NCBI GenBank assembly: GCA_902728285.1
Contig: CACVBU010000702.1
Span: 507,499-571,498, forward strand
Direction of reading: 5' to 3'
DNA from: Clytia hemisphaerica
Taxonomy: Eukaryota; Cnidaria; Hydrozoa; Leptothecata; Clytiidae
DNA length: 64,000 nucleotides
Part shown: piece after piece, positions 54,546 through 64,000 of the stretch
Layout of the letters: every line of letters begins with the position of its first letter
Numbering within the stretch: position 1 is the stretch's first letter
Notes under the pieces: model-generated
Told to the model about the DNA's origin: nothing
The model's input: the letters and a program-made list of their open reading frames with translations, nothing else
Database searches by the model: none
Translations under genes and position numbers: made by a program

Positions 54546-55790
54546 GTGGGGTTTCGGAAAAACAATACCGTTATCCACAACCGACAGAAGAACAGAAAAT
54601 CAAGTGAACAGCAGAAAGAACAGCGAGTTGAACGAGTGGATGACGGTAAAGTGAACGGAAGCTTAACAAGAATTGGAAGGAGAAAAGGAAACTTCTCATA
54701 TGAGCTGGATCTGCCAAAAAACAGGCAGACATTACTTTGATGATCTACGAACAGTTCTAGAAGATATTCATAACAGAGGTATTGCAAGGAAAAAGCTTAT
54801 GATATGCGGTAACACAGCAAAAGACATAGCTATTTACAAAGGCAAGACAATACCTGAGAAACCCAAAAGTGTATTAAGATAGAAGAAAAAGAACAAGAAA
54901 AACAAAACAACAAACGACGAATTAGAAGTAGATAAAAACGATAACAACACGAACGACAGATTGGAAGTAGAAAATAACATCAAAAGTACGAACGACAGAT
55001 TGGAAGTAGTAAAAGTTACCTTCAATCCACCACCTGCCCCAGAACCAACAACAAACCAAAACTCTGACACAGTGGATTTCACAATGGATGAGGGAATGGA
55101 AAAGGGGCAGGCTGCAAAATTGTACAGCAAAGCGTTACGTACTGATCCAGAAGAGCAACCAAGACTAAAGAGAGGACGATCCGAAACCCCACCACCGGAG
55201 GAAAGCCAAGTAGGTGTGGTAAGTACCGGGTCGAGTGAGGTCTTAAGTCCCCCTCTTCTCCCTGAGCTTAGCAAAACGGATGAGTAAGTGATGAATTGTT
55301 AAAAACTGATGTTAATGAGTTAAATAGAACACGGGAAGACTACATCGACGAGCCCGATGGAGAGGTTATAGAACCAACCAAGATCATTGCGAATGATGAT
55401 ACGGAAGTGGTCAAGGAAACCCAACCAAGTCCCGCCAAAGAGTCTCAACCAATCGAGCAATTTACCACCACCGATGAGTCACAAAATACCCAACGTACTA
55501 ACGATTCACAGAAAATACCAGCATTCTACTCGATTCCTCCAGCAAAAACATCTACGCCAAAGAAAGAAACAAAACAAAAAACAAAAGACGATGATCTTTC
55601 CCCACTAGTGTCCTTTCTGAAACCCAAGACAAATCTAAGATAAACCAGCTGCGCTGGAAGCTCCGGCTTAAGAGATTAAAAGATGTGAAAGATGAGCTTG
55701 TTGAGTTAGTTGTGTTAGAACGTTGCCCACAAACTGCTAATCAGAACAGATCAGAAAGCCCAGTAATAATTCTATTGCAGGGCGAGTATG
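54546..55790 (+). pseudogene. Low-complexity continuation of copy 3
   Basis: Frames: KNRKSSEQQKEQRVERVDDG, then MSWICQKTGRHYFDDLRTVL, DIHNRGIARKKLMICGNTAK (54673-54882), then NDRLEVVKVTFNPPPAPEPT (54961-55287) and SPAKESQPIEQFTTTDESQN (55296-55643), and a last KINQLRWKLRLKRLKDVK to about 55797. Charged, Ser/Thr/Pro-rich and interrupted by four stops or shifts. The ~14-residue near-repeat TNDRLEV(VK/EN) occurs twice. Function unknown. Confidence 0.4.
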
Positions 55791-55799
55791 AGAAATAAT

Positions 55800-56458
55800 C
55801 TTAACGAATAAAAAAACCAGCTGGAAGTTTAGCTCTTCTAAGTGATTACACATGCACTTTCTTGCCTAAAGAACCAACCCCACCCCCGCCCACTCATCCT
55901 CGACTAAAAAGTTCAAAATTGGAGCTAAAGGAGATAAACATTTAGAAGTCAATATGTCCAAGTTCTTGATTTGATTGTCCAGATAAAATTTTGGGGAGAA
56001 AAATAGCCTAAATTAGAGGCCACGGGCTTTTAGCTAAGCATTATTTTTTCTGTTTGGATAATACTTGAGGGAGAGTAGGATAAACCAAATAAAATGGTAC
56101 AATAGTATGTATGTAATAAATAGTGGTATATTTGGAAAAAACCTGTTTCAGGTTTGAAAAATCTTCAAAAGGAACGGTCGCCCTAGATGGGGCCCCGTCT
56201 ACTCACGATTTTTTCTGAACTCGATAGTAGACGGGTAGTTTTGGACAAAAATTTCTACAATTTTTTGTAGAAACGCTTCTGATTGGCCGATTATGTCTAT
56301 TGTTCTCCCGAAAAATTTATGCAACAAAATTCTGATTGGCCAGTTTTCAAACGGTTTTTTTCTGGTGGCAAATTCAAAATCTCCAATTCTACCATACTAA
56401 TTTTTATCTCATGTGAGCTTTGTGAAATGGAGTAAAAATTTGTATGGGTCCAGACTAC
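55800..56458. other. No gene seen; small inverted repeat
   Basis: CCCCGTCTAC (56192) and GTAGACGGG (56227) form a hairpin-like pair. ATTCTGATTGGCC(A/G) phrases repeat at 56275-56343. It interrupts what looks like the first unit of the 185-bp array (GGAACGGTCGCC at 56171). Confidence 0.4.
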
Positions 56459-57030
56459 GGTCGCCCCAGCCAATGAAATTACGACAAAATCCAAAAAATA
56501 TCATTTTCAGTTATAACACTGTGAAAATTTCTCCGATCTTGTTCAAATTTACACAGGAATTGTGTTTTAGTATCCTTTACTGAATTCTCATAGTGATATG
56601 TTTGTAAAAAATCTGTGTCGGGTTTGAAAAATCAAAGGAACGGTCGCCAGCCGCGATGAAATTACGAAAAAGTCCAAAAACGATCATTTTCAGCATCCAT
56701 AACACTGTGAAAATTACTCCAATCTTGTTCAAATTTACACAGGAATTGTTTTTTTGTATCCTTTACTGAATTCTCATAGTGATATGTTTGTTTTGTAAAA
56801 AATCTGTGTCGGGTTTGAAAAATCAAAAGGAACGTTCGCCAGCCGTAATGAAATTACGACAATAAGTCCAAAGACGATCATTTTAAGCCATAATACTGTG
56901 AAAATTTGTCCAACGTTGTTCAAATTTACACAGGAATTGTGTTTTAATATCCTTTATTGAATTCTCATAGTGATATGTTTGTAAAATATCTGTGTCGGGT
57001 TTGAAAAATCAAAAGGAACGGTCGCCCAGT
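56459..57030 (+). repeat. ~185-bp tandem repeat, three units
   Basis: Units start at TCGCC (56461, 56644, 56836, 57022), 183-192 bp apart, and contain ATGAAATTACGA, AACACTGTGAAAATT, TCAAATTTACACAGGAATTG and GTGTCGGGTTTGAAAAATCA. They differ by small indels. Confidence 0.85.
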
Positions 57031-57519
57031 CAAAAAATGATGAATACACGATACACAAAACAGGATCATTTTCAGCCATACACCACAAAAACTGCTCAGA
57101 TCGTTTTCAAATTTGCACTGTAATGTTGTAATTTTAGTATTTTCTTTCGAATTCCAATGGATGTGTGTTTGAAAGTTTTATTCCATTGTCAAGTTACAGA
57201 GTTTTATGGTTTTTTTGTCCGTCCATAAAACTAGAGACAAGAGAAGGTTAGCCATATGCAGATATGCAAGATTTAAGCACTCGAGCAGCTGACGATTCAT
57301 GGCCAAAATTTCTCCAAAGTCTTTCCACATTGTTCATGCATCAAACTTCTCATAAATCTTGTCCAAAACATCATGAATAATGATGAAAATGATCACTATC
57401 TTTCACTGAGATTTGCAACTAAGCCCACTTTCGGCAGCCATCTTTTTCTAAATACTTTTTCGCAATATTATCGAAATCCAGATAATCCGTTTTTATTAAA
57501 TCGGAATAGATCATCGGAT

Positions 57520-58467
57520 TAGATAAACAAAAAAAAATGTCTTGACCGTCGTTGTTGTCGGAAGAGAGAATTAAAGGCTCCTAGGCCGGAGCAATTAGTT
57601 ACGGATTCTGAATTCAAGGTACATTATCACGAGTTAGAAAGCAAAAGGGAACTAGCTGCTAGAGGAGTAAAATCCGCAAGAAGCTCTCTATCTCATCAAA
57701 GACATCAAAACACGGTACAAGAAGTCTCTACACTTACGGCCAAAATGTTTCATGCTAGGCCACACTTGTTCATGAGGGTTCCTAACCCCTACCGTGACAA
57801 AAAAGAGCACACACTAAAAGATGAAAACTGGTCACCCAAACAAACAACAAATTGGACACCACAGAAAGTTCCTACATCTGCAAGCTTCAGTTTTGCAAGA
57901 CAACCCGCGTCTTTTACTCATGCACGTGATCGAAATGCAGAATCACAGATAAAGGAAACCCTTACTAAAGCAAACGTGGACTGTGAAACAGCTAGCATGG
58001 CAAGCAGAACGGGCTCCATGACATCGATCTCAACCCCAACAACTCTCAAAAAAGAATCATTTGAACAACTTTGGCTCAACAGTAAGATGCACCCCTTAAA
58101 TGATGATGTCACGACCACTATGGAAGTACCGTTCGAAAGAGAAAATCAGCTTTGGACCAGTGGTAGCTCTTATGGCAGCCGGTTCACCACAAAATTTCAT
58201 GTTCAATGTTGTAACACTATTGTGGACAGTATATCCGGAATTAAATACCATAAATTTCATCGGTCCACTGAGATTAAGCAAATGCTAGGAGAACATCGGT
58301 GCACAGCAACACTACCAATGTCTGACAAAAAGGAAAAAGCTAATTTGATGTGTAGAAGTTACAACCAACACTTGAGTGATCCCAACACGAAGCTACACAA
58401 GGAATGTTATGATTTTTATCCAAAACATAAAAATTTTGATGGCTGTAAATATCAGAATAAAATTTAA
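57520..58467 (+). CDS. Long intact ORF, unrecognised
   Basis: The frame is open from just after a TAG near 57521 to TAA at 58465-58467. The first ATG (57745) gives 240 codons: FHARPHLFMRVPNPYRDKKE, NWTPQKVPTSASFSFARQPA, TLKKESFEQLWLNSKMHPLN, TTKFHVQCCNTIVDSISGIK and HRCTATLPMSDKKEKANLMC. The upstream ~70 codons (LKAPRPEQLVTDSEFKVHYH, LESKRELAARGVKSARSS) also look coding, so it is probably a long exon with an acceptor upstream. Basic, mid-hydrophobic, no membrane span, no known domain. It differs in composition from the LINE that begins at its end and could be a host gene's last exon. Confidence 0.5.
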
Positions 58468-61355
58468 ACAAATAAAATTATATACTTACAACACAAATGA
58501 CATGCGTGATGACCACAAACGAATGCAAGTTTTTGCGAGCGTTCTGAGTCTTCAAGCCGATGTCATGTTTTTCCAAGAAACCCATCATATGGCCTCTGAT
58601 AACTGGAGTACCCATTGGCCCAAAGATCATATCTTTTGGGCTGATGGGACCGCTACTTTACGATGATGTGCCATCCAAAATTAACCCCTCATATCCTCTC
58701 CGAAGAGAAGGACACAGACGGAAGGTATGTACTTTTGAAGGTTCTCCTCCTGGGGGAAATCAAAATCAATCTCATTTGTGTGTACATGCCTGACGTTCCG
58801 GGGGACAGGGTTATTTTTCTCAGATCCTTTTCTGAAAAACTAATCACCTTCTGCGGGACCGACCCCCTTGTTCTTCGAGGGGATTTTAACTTTGTTGAAA
58901 TGCCATCCAGGGACAGGGTGGGGAGGAATATCTATCTTCCTCAATTTTCGAGGGGGGTTGACGAATTTTCGGCCATTGCAAACAATCTTGGGCTAAGTGA
59001 CCCTTTCCTATCCATGGGGAAGGGTTCCAACGAATACACTTGGTCTAACAAGGCTGGAAATACCAGGAGCCGACTCGATCGTTTTTATCTCAGCTCCTCT
59101 GATGTCATCACACCCCTCCACATTACAATTAAACCAAAACCTTTTGACCACTCTCCTGTTCTTGTTACTCTACAAATATATAGGGAGAACCAAAGGGGGG
59201 AGGGTTTCTGGAAATTAAACACCTCACTTCTAGAAATGCCCTCCTTTGAGGAACTTATATGTAGCATTGTTAAAGTTGCTCACATATATCCTGAGGAGAA
59301 TATATCTGTATGGTGGGACAGGCTGAAGGAAGTTTTTAAAGCTGAGACAATCTCAGTGGCAAAACAAAGAAACCTCAGACTGTCTACATCCAAGAAATAT
59401 TTACAGAAAAAACTAGACGACCTCTTATCTAGGTCTGAAGATAGGGACGTTCAAGCTGATCTTGCTCAGACTTTAGAAAAGCTGAACTACCTCAACCTGG
59501 AGAAAGTGCGCGGCGCACAGGCAAGGAGTGGCGTGCTCCTTGCAGAAACTTTTGAAAAACCAAATTCATATTTTTACTCTGTCGAAAAAAACGCACTGAC
59601 GCCAGAAATCTCGATAAACTTTGAATCAACAATGAGGTCGTCCAAGACACCAAAAAAATCTTAAATGGAGTGTATGATTTTAACGAAAATCTTTTCACCC
59701 CAGATGAAGAGTTGGACCCTGACGACCGCCAATTCTTCCTAGACCAACTCAAAAACAACTTCCCATTAGACAAAAGGGAAGCTCTTGAAAAACCCATCGA
59801 CCTTGATGAGGTTAAGGACGTGATCCGAAAATTACCTGGTGGTAAAGCACCGGGAATTGACGGACTTCCTTACGAATTTTATAAAACCTTCACGGAAGAA
59901 CTGGCACCTGTCTTGGTTTCACTCTTCAACTACATAATCCAATTTCAACTCATGACCGATTCACAACAAATAGCAATTATATCGCTATTACCAAAAAAGG
60001 GAGATCTCCTTAATCTAACTAACTGGAGGCCCCTCTCCCTTCAATGTTGTGACGGAAAAATTTACTCAAAAATCTTAGCAAACCGCCTAAAAGCTGTGAT
60101 GGAAGACATCGTGTCTCTGGAGCAAGTGTGTGCTGTGCCTGGTCGCCACATCCAGGACCACACACTTTTAGTGCGTGAATTAATTTCTTTTTCAAATCAT
60201 AAACACATTCCTTTATACATAATCTCTCTAGACCAAGAAAAGGCCTTTGACAGAGTGGACTGGGGTTTTATGTTCGACGTCATGGCAGCGTTGGGTATAC
60301 CACCGCTTTTCATTGACGCAGTGAGACCCCTGTACACTCACCCAGTATCTATGGTGAATGTCAATGGCCATCTAACAAACAAAAAAAATACCAATAAAAA
60401 GGGGAGTTCGCCAAGGATGTCCCCTATCTATGTTTCTCTACGCCTTGGTCGCTGAGACCATTGGTTTAGCTATTCAAAATGATGGTGGCATCCGGGGAGC
60501 TAATGTTCCGGGGAGTCAAAAGGTGATTAAGCGGATTCAGTATGTTGATGATACTAATCCAATCGTCACGGATACTGACTCCGTTTACTCACTTTTTGAC
60601 CTATTAAAAAAATACGAGTCCGACACAGGCACGCGTCTATGTCCAACTAAAACGCGCGGAATCTATGTCAACCATCCCTCTGAAAAAAAAATACCCAGTA
60701 TTCCAATAAAATGGAACTGGACAGACACCAAAATTCTTGGTGTTTATTTCACTCTCTTGTAGAATCTGCCGATATAAATTGGCGGGAGATCATTCGCAAA
60801 GTCAGAGAGAGGGTTGACTCCTTAGCCACCAGAGATCTCTCCCTTCGAGGAAAAATAACCATAATAAACACACAAATTTTATGAGAAGCTTGGCTTGTTG
60901 CAAGAATCTTCATGCCGAGCGATCAAAACATCAAACTTCTTATGAGCATCATTTGCCCATTCATTTGGAAACCTGGGAATCAAGAACTAATAGCCAGAGA
61001 AATCTTCCAACTAAAACCAAAGCATGGTGGGATAGGCCTCTTACCAATTCACGAACAAAGCGTCTTTCTCCAACTTCAGGACTTCCTGAAAATTGGGAGA
61101 GATGGGGCACCCCTTTGGACCAATTTCTCTACCTACTGGCTTATTAGCGACATGTCATTGTTTTCGAGAAGAATTGCTTGAACTACAAAAAAACAGAAAA
61201 TGGCTCTCTTTGAAAAACAGTCTGATTCAACAGAGGCATTTTTCAAGGAAATTCAAACAACAATTAGAGCATAAAGCTTTGGAGATGGAAATTGAAAGAG
61301 ACTTTCTTTTAAAACTTTTAGGTATTTTTAGTGGGCAATCAAAACCCGAATGAAA
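58450..61355 (+). pseudogene. Tx1/L1-like LINE ORF2 (endonuclease + RT), frameshifted
   Basis: Endonuclease: LSLQADVMFFQETHHMAS, shift near 58660, INLICVYMPDVPGD, LVLRGDFNFVEM, SRLDRFYLSSSD and FDHSPVLV, so the QET, GDFN, RLDRxY and DH motifs are all present. RT after a shift at about 59640: GGKAPGIDGLPYEFYK, LPKKGDLLNLTNWRPLSL, PGRHIQDHTLLVRELI, IISLDQEKAFDRVDW; shift in an A-run at about 60390; GVRQGCPLSMFLYALVAE; then QYVDDTNPIV (YVDD where YADD is usual). The C-terminal part (INWREIIRKVRERVDSLATR, one TGA, ARIFMPSDQN, KPKHGGIGLLPI) runs to about 61181 and a possible end to 61353. No ORF1 adjoins it; the start overlaps the unrelated ORF at 58467, suggesting 5' truncation. Confidence 0.85.
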
Positions 61356-61479
61356 AGAACAGTAGTTCATAGTTTAACAAATTATTAACTTAATGTTTTT
61401 CATATAAAATCTTGTGTTTTTACTAGAAAAGGTATTCATTAAGATGCTCCCTTAGGGCAGCCCCATCATCACATTCACC

Positions 61480-61655
61480 AACTAATCGTCTCCTTTGCTT
61501 TGCAATTCTCTTTTCCCTTTTCGGAATAGTTTTGGAAACCTAAGTGCTCGAGCATCATGAATGCTTCCAGGAAATCCAGTGACGAAATCAAGAAAAATGG
61601 AGTTTGAACCAACAACCCCTTGATAGTAGGTCCGGTTGGTGTAATAATAGTGCAA
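61480..61655 (-). pseudogene. PIF/Harbinger DDE transposase fragment
   Basis: Minus-strand frame NRTYYQGVVGSNSIFLDFVT, then GFPGSIHDARALRFPKLFRK. YYQGV..Q/S..FLD...G.PGS.HD.R..R is the central block of HARBI1/DDE_Tnp_4 transposases, with the second catalytic Asp in HDAR. The first Asp (DG.H) and the C-terminal Glu block were not recognised nearby. Confidence 0.65.
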
Positions 61656-61819
61656 ATTCTTGTTATGGGCCTAACATACCTAATGCCCTATGTATTGAGA
61701 TTTGTAGGGCTGCCAAGAAATGTTTTAAGGGTAGCCCTTATTTTCGGGGTCATTCATTGAAAACCTAGGCAAAAAAACAAGGGTTCAGTGTTAACGGAAC
61801 GTAAGGTCGTGTTCTCAAA

Positions 61820-61984
61820 ATGGCAGAATCTCAAGAAACACTGACACAGCAACTGAAAGATGCTATAAGCGATTCATCTACACTAAAGAAGGGGCACACA
61901 GGACACACTAGAATGGTTCAAAAGCTATCAAAAAGATTCCACAGAATGATAAAAGCTCTCAAAAACTTTTTTAAAGACTTTTAA
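61820..61984 (+). CDS. Small ORF, 54 codons, unrecognised
   Basis: ATG in an AAAATGG context; ESQETLTQQLKDAISDSSTL, then RFHRMIKALKNFFKDF and TAA. Charged and helical, gag-like in look. Too short to assign. Confidence 0.2.
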   Translation: MAESQETLTQQLKDAISDSSTLKKGHTGHTRMVQKLSKRFHRMIKALKNFFKDF

Positions 61985-62380
61985 GCGAGTATAGCCGATT
62001 TGTATTGAACGGGAGTTACTTGATGTTCGTTTGGTCATATATCGCTTATAGATTGACAAAAATAAAACAAGACAAAACAATCTATCAGTTTTGGGCTCAT
62101 TGACAGGACTGATGGGGAACATAAATGACACAAAGTCATTGAGACAATCGTCTTTGGATGACATTGTTGCTGGAGAAAATTGCTCCATCGTAATGAACAT
62201 TTAATTGTCCGTGCTGTTTATGTTTCTATGTTTTAATTGGTATTCCCAGTAGAGTCGTTTAGTTTATATGTGTCTCTTGAGTCCTCTTTTGTTTAGTGTC
62301 CCCTTTGTTTTGAGTGTCTCTTGTATTCCCAAATTGCGTTTTATTATGTCATTTGAAGTTCCTCTAGGGTAATTAGGATT
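61985..62380. other. No gene seen
   Basis: T-rich stretch with GTGTCTCTTG(A/T) and CTTTTGTTT phrases. No ORF of note on either strand. Confidence 0.35.
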
Positions 62381-62387
62381 AGACGAT

Positions 62388-62585
62388 GTTATCGTCCGTT
62401 ACAGTGATAGTATGTAGAGGCGGGAAAAAATGGCGGTATGGCGTTTTGGCGGTATACGGAAAAAAATCGGCGGGAGAGTTTCGAAGAAACGGACGATAAC
62501 TCTTTGGCATAAAAAAGATTTTGCGGTTTTGCTTGGACTAACCAGTGAGACTGGTTAGTCGATCCGTGGTGAAAACCGCCTAAGT
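62388..62585. repeat. Inverted repeats and a strong hairpin
   Basis: GTTATCGTCCGTT (62388-62400) is perfectly inverted at 62488-62500. Next, GACTAACCAG-tgaga-CTGGTTAGTC (62536-62560) is a perfect 10-bp stem, extended outward by GCGGTTTT..AAAACCGC (62523 and 62572). Between the first pair, GGCGGGAAAA and TGGCGGTAT phrases recur. It could be a MITE with a stem-loop or an RNA-like structure. Confidence 0.5.
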
Positions 62586-63236
62586 TTAAAGGCCGAGCTT
62601 GGTTCAAATGATCAAAAACACGCTGGTCACTGGGAAGAGACACAAGGACAAGATGGATCTATGGTTTTCTCTGTGAAAATCCAGCTCATTATGGATTTTT
62701 TCTTCTTGGTTCATTTGTTTTATTGAGACTACAAGATAACTTAGTTTAAGGGAGTACTTATTCCTCAAGTATGCTTCTGTAGAAGCTGTTTTAAAATGAT
62801 TTTTCAACAAAAAGACACAGAGAAACTAAGTAGGTAAGTCAGTTTGTACATTTCTTATGAATCCTATGAATCACAGGCAGTGTTTCATTAGATATGTGAA
62901 TACCCTCATATCTCCACTCTTAAAAGGTTATTTTCATCTTGTGTTAGCAGTTCTTTGACAACTTTGAAAAATGTCAAACAAAGAACTTATTGTCAATTGT
63001 CAGATTGTGGACTTTAAAACTGCTTTTAGACTGCTTTTAACATACTTCTTGTTTGAAAACTTTCACATTTTCTCATTTTGATTTGAATTGTCGAGAAGTT
63101 CAGTTACCTAGTCGTACCTGTAAAAATTATCAGATTATTATTCTAAATTTTCTAGGTAAGAATCAGAAATTCAGAAATTGGATGCATGGGAAAATATGGC
63201 AGTAATTTGCAGAGAGCACAATACAGAAATGAAATA
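62586..63236. other. No gene seen
   Basis: AT-rich; the minus-strand frame at 62604-62810 has no domain. An AATGTCAAAC..GTCAATTGTCAG stretch (62972-63004) shows loose dyads. Confidence 0.35.
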
Positions 63237-64000
63237 TTTGGCACAGCATCCTGGTTTAAGACTTGCAATATTTCACGACGTCCTGGTATAATTTGAGATT
63301 ATAAATTGCAATATTTCACTTCACGTCCTGGTTTAATTTGTGATTATAACTTGGAATATTTCACTTGACGTTCTGGTACAATTTGAGATTATGACTTGGA
63401 ATATTTCACTTGACGTCGGTACAATTTGAGATTATAACTTGGAATATTTCACTTCACGTCGTGGTTTAATTTGGGATTATAACTTGGATATTTCACTTGA
63501 CGTTCTGGTACAATTTGAGATTATTTCTTGGAATATTTCACTTCACGTCGCGGTTTAATTTGGGATTATAACTTGGAATATTTCACTTGACGCTCTGGTA
63601 CAATTTGAGATTATGACTTGGAATATTTCACTTGACGTCCTGGTACAATTTGAGATTATTCCTTGGAATATTTCACTTCACGTCGCGGTTTAATTTGTGA
63701 TTATAACTTGGAATATTTCACTTGACGTTCTGGTACAATTTGAGATTATGACTTGGAATATTTCACTTGACGTCGGTACAATTTGAGATTATAACTTGGA
63801 ATATTTCACTTCACGTCGTGGTTTAATTTGGGATTATAACTTGGATATTTCACTTGACGTTCTGGTACAATTTGAGATTATTTCTTGGAATATTTCACTT
63901 CACGTCGCGGTTTAATTTGGGATTATAACTTGGAACATTTCACTTGACGCTCTGGTACAATTTGAGATTATGACTTGGAATATTTCACTTGACGTCCTGG
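63237..64000 (+). repeat. 45-bp satellite in 357-bp higher-order units
   Basis: About 17 monomers of 43-45 bp of the type CACTTGACGTTCTGGTACAATTTGAGATTATGACTTGGAATATTT. Two monomer classes interleave: TTGACG..GGTACAATTTGAG and TTCACG..GGTTTAATTTGGG. Eight successive monomers (from 63362) repeat as a block from 63719, 357 bp later, including a shortened monomer (CACTTGACGTCGGTACAATT) and one with GGATATTT. The array runs off the right edge. The leftmost monomers are the most diverged. Confidence 0.9.

Overview
This is animal nuclear DNA, AT-rich and with no bacterial-style operons. Coding signal is broken into short exons with GT..AG borders and matching phases. Almost everything else is transposon-derived: MITEs with target-site duplications (TSDs), LINE fragments, tyrosine-recombinase elements, a tRNA-derived SINE, satellites and short (CCCTAA)n tracts. 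The mix (Crypton-type recombinase, DIRS-like relics, Tx1-like LINE, PIF/Harbinger, hAT-like and piggyBac-like MITEs) suits an early-branching or marine invertebrate, possibly a cnidarian; that is inference. One ambiguous base lies in the run near 12067.

Layout. 0-9.6 kb: one convincing host-like exon (minus strand, 1019-1186), a SINE, then palindromic and MITE elements nested in one another. The largest is a 3.8 kb element with 8-bp TSDs (3326-7149) holding a 2.6 kb palindrome whose right arm carries two younger MITEs. 9.6-21 kb: sparse, with a possible promoter/first exon (10180-10349), a pogo/jerky-like DDE transposase relic on the minus strand (12911-14441), a CRE-rich palindrome (17617-18230) and several copies of a dispersed repeat. 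21.7-26.1 kb: a spliced PHD-type zinc-finger gene of unknown family, a related ORF, and LINE pieces.

27-35.6 kb is the most informative part. A spliced Crypton-like tyrosine-recombinase gene (27972-35638) has had a 4.49 kb terminal-inverted-repeat (TIR) element inserted into its exon at 31069-31071 with a 3-bp GTA duplication; the reading frame resumes beyond it. The insert has ~285-bp TIRs and one large, decayed gene whose protein shows a PIN/FEN1-like acidic and helix-hairpin pattern and a C-terminal CXC cysteine cluster, with no recognisable DDE transposase. It contains its own nested MITE and SINE.

35.9-53 kb: a tandem-repeat TIR element, a relic resembling transposon proteins I tentatively compare with DUF6589, DIRS-like gag and recombinase relics, a RecQ-like helicase fragment, an unknown spliced gene, a minisatellite, and a second copy of the zinc-finger family. 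53-64 kb: a Myb/SANT-like ORF, a third copy of the family domain, an intact unrecognised ORF (57520-58467), a frameshifted Tx1/L1-like LINE ORF2, a Harbinger transposase fragment and, at the right edge, a 45-bp satellite organised in 357-bp higher-order units. Apart from the 1019-1186 exon and possibly 57520-58467, nothing looks like an ordinary host gene.
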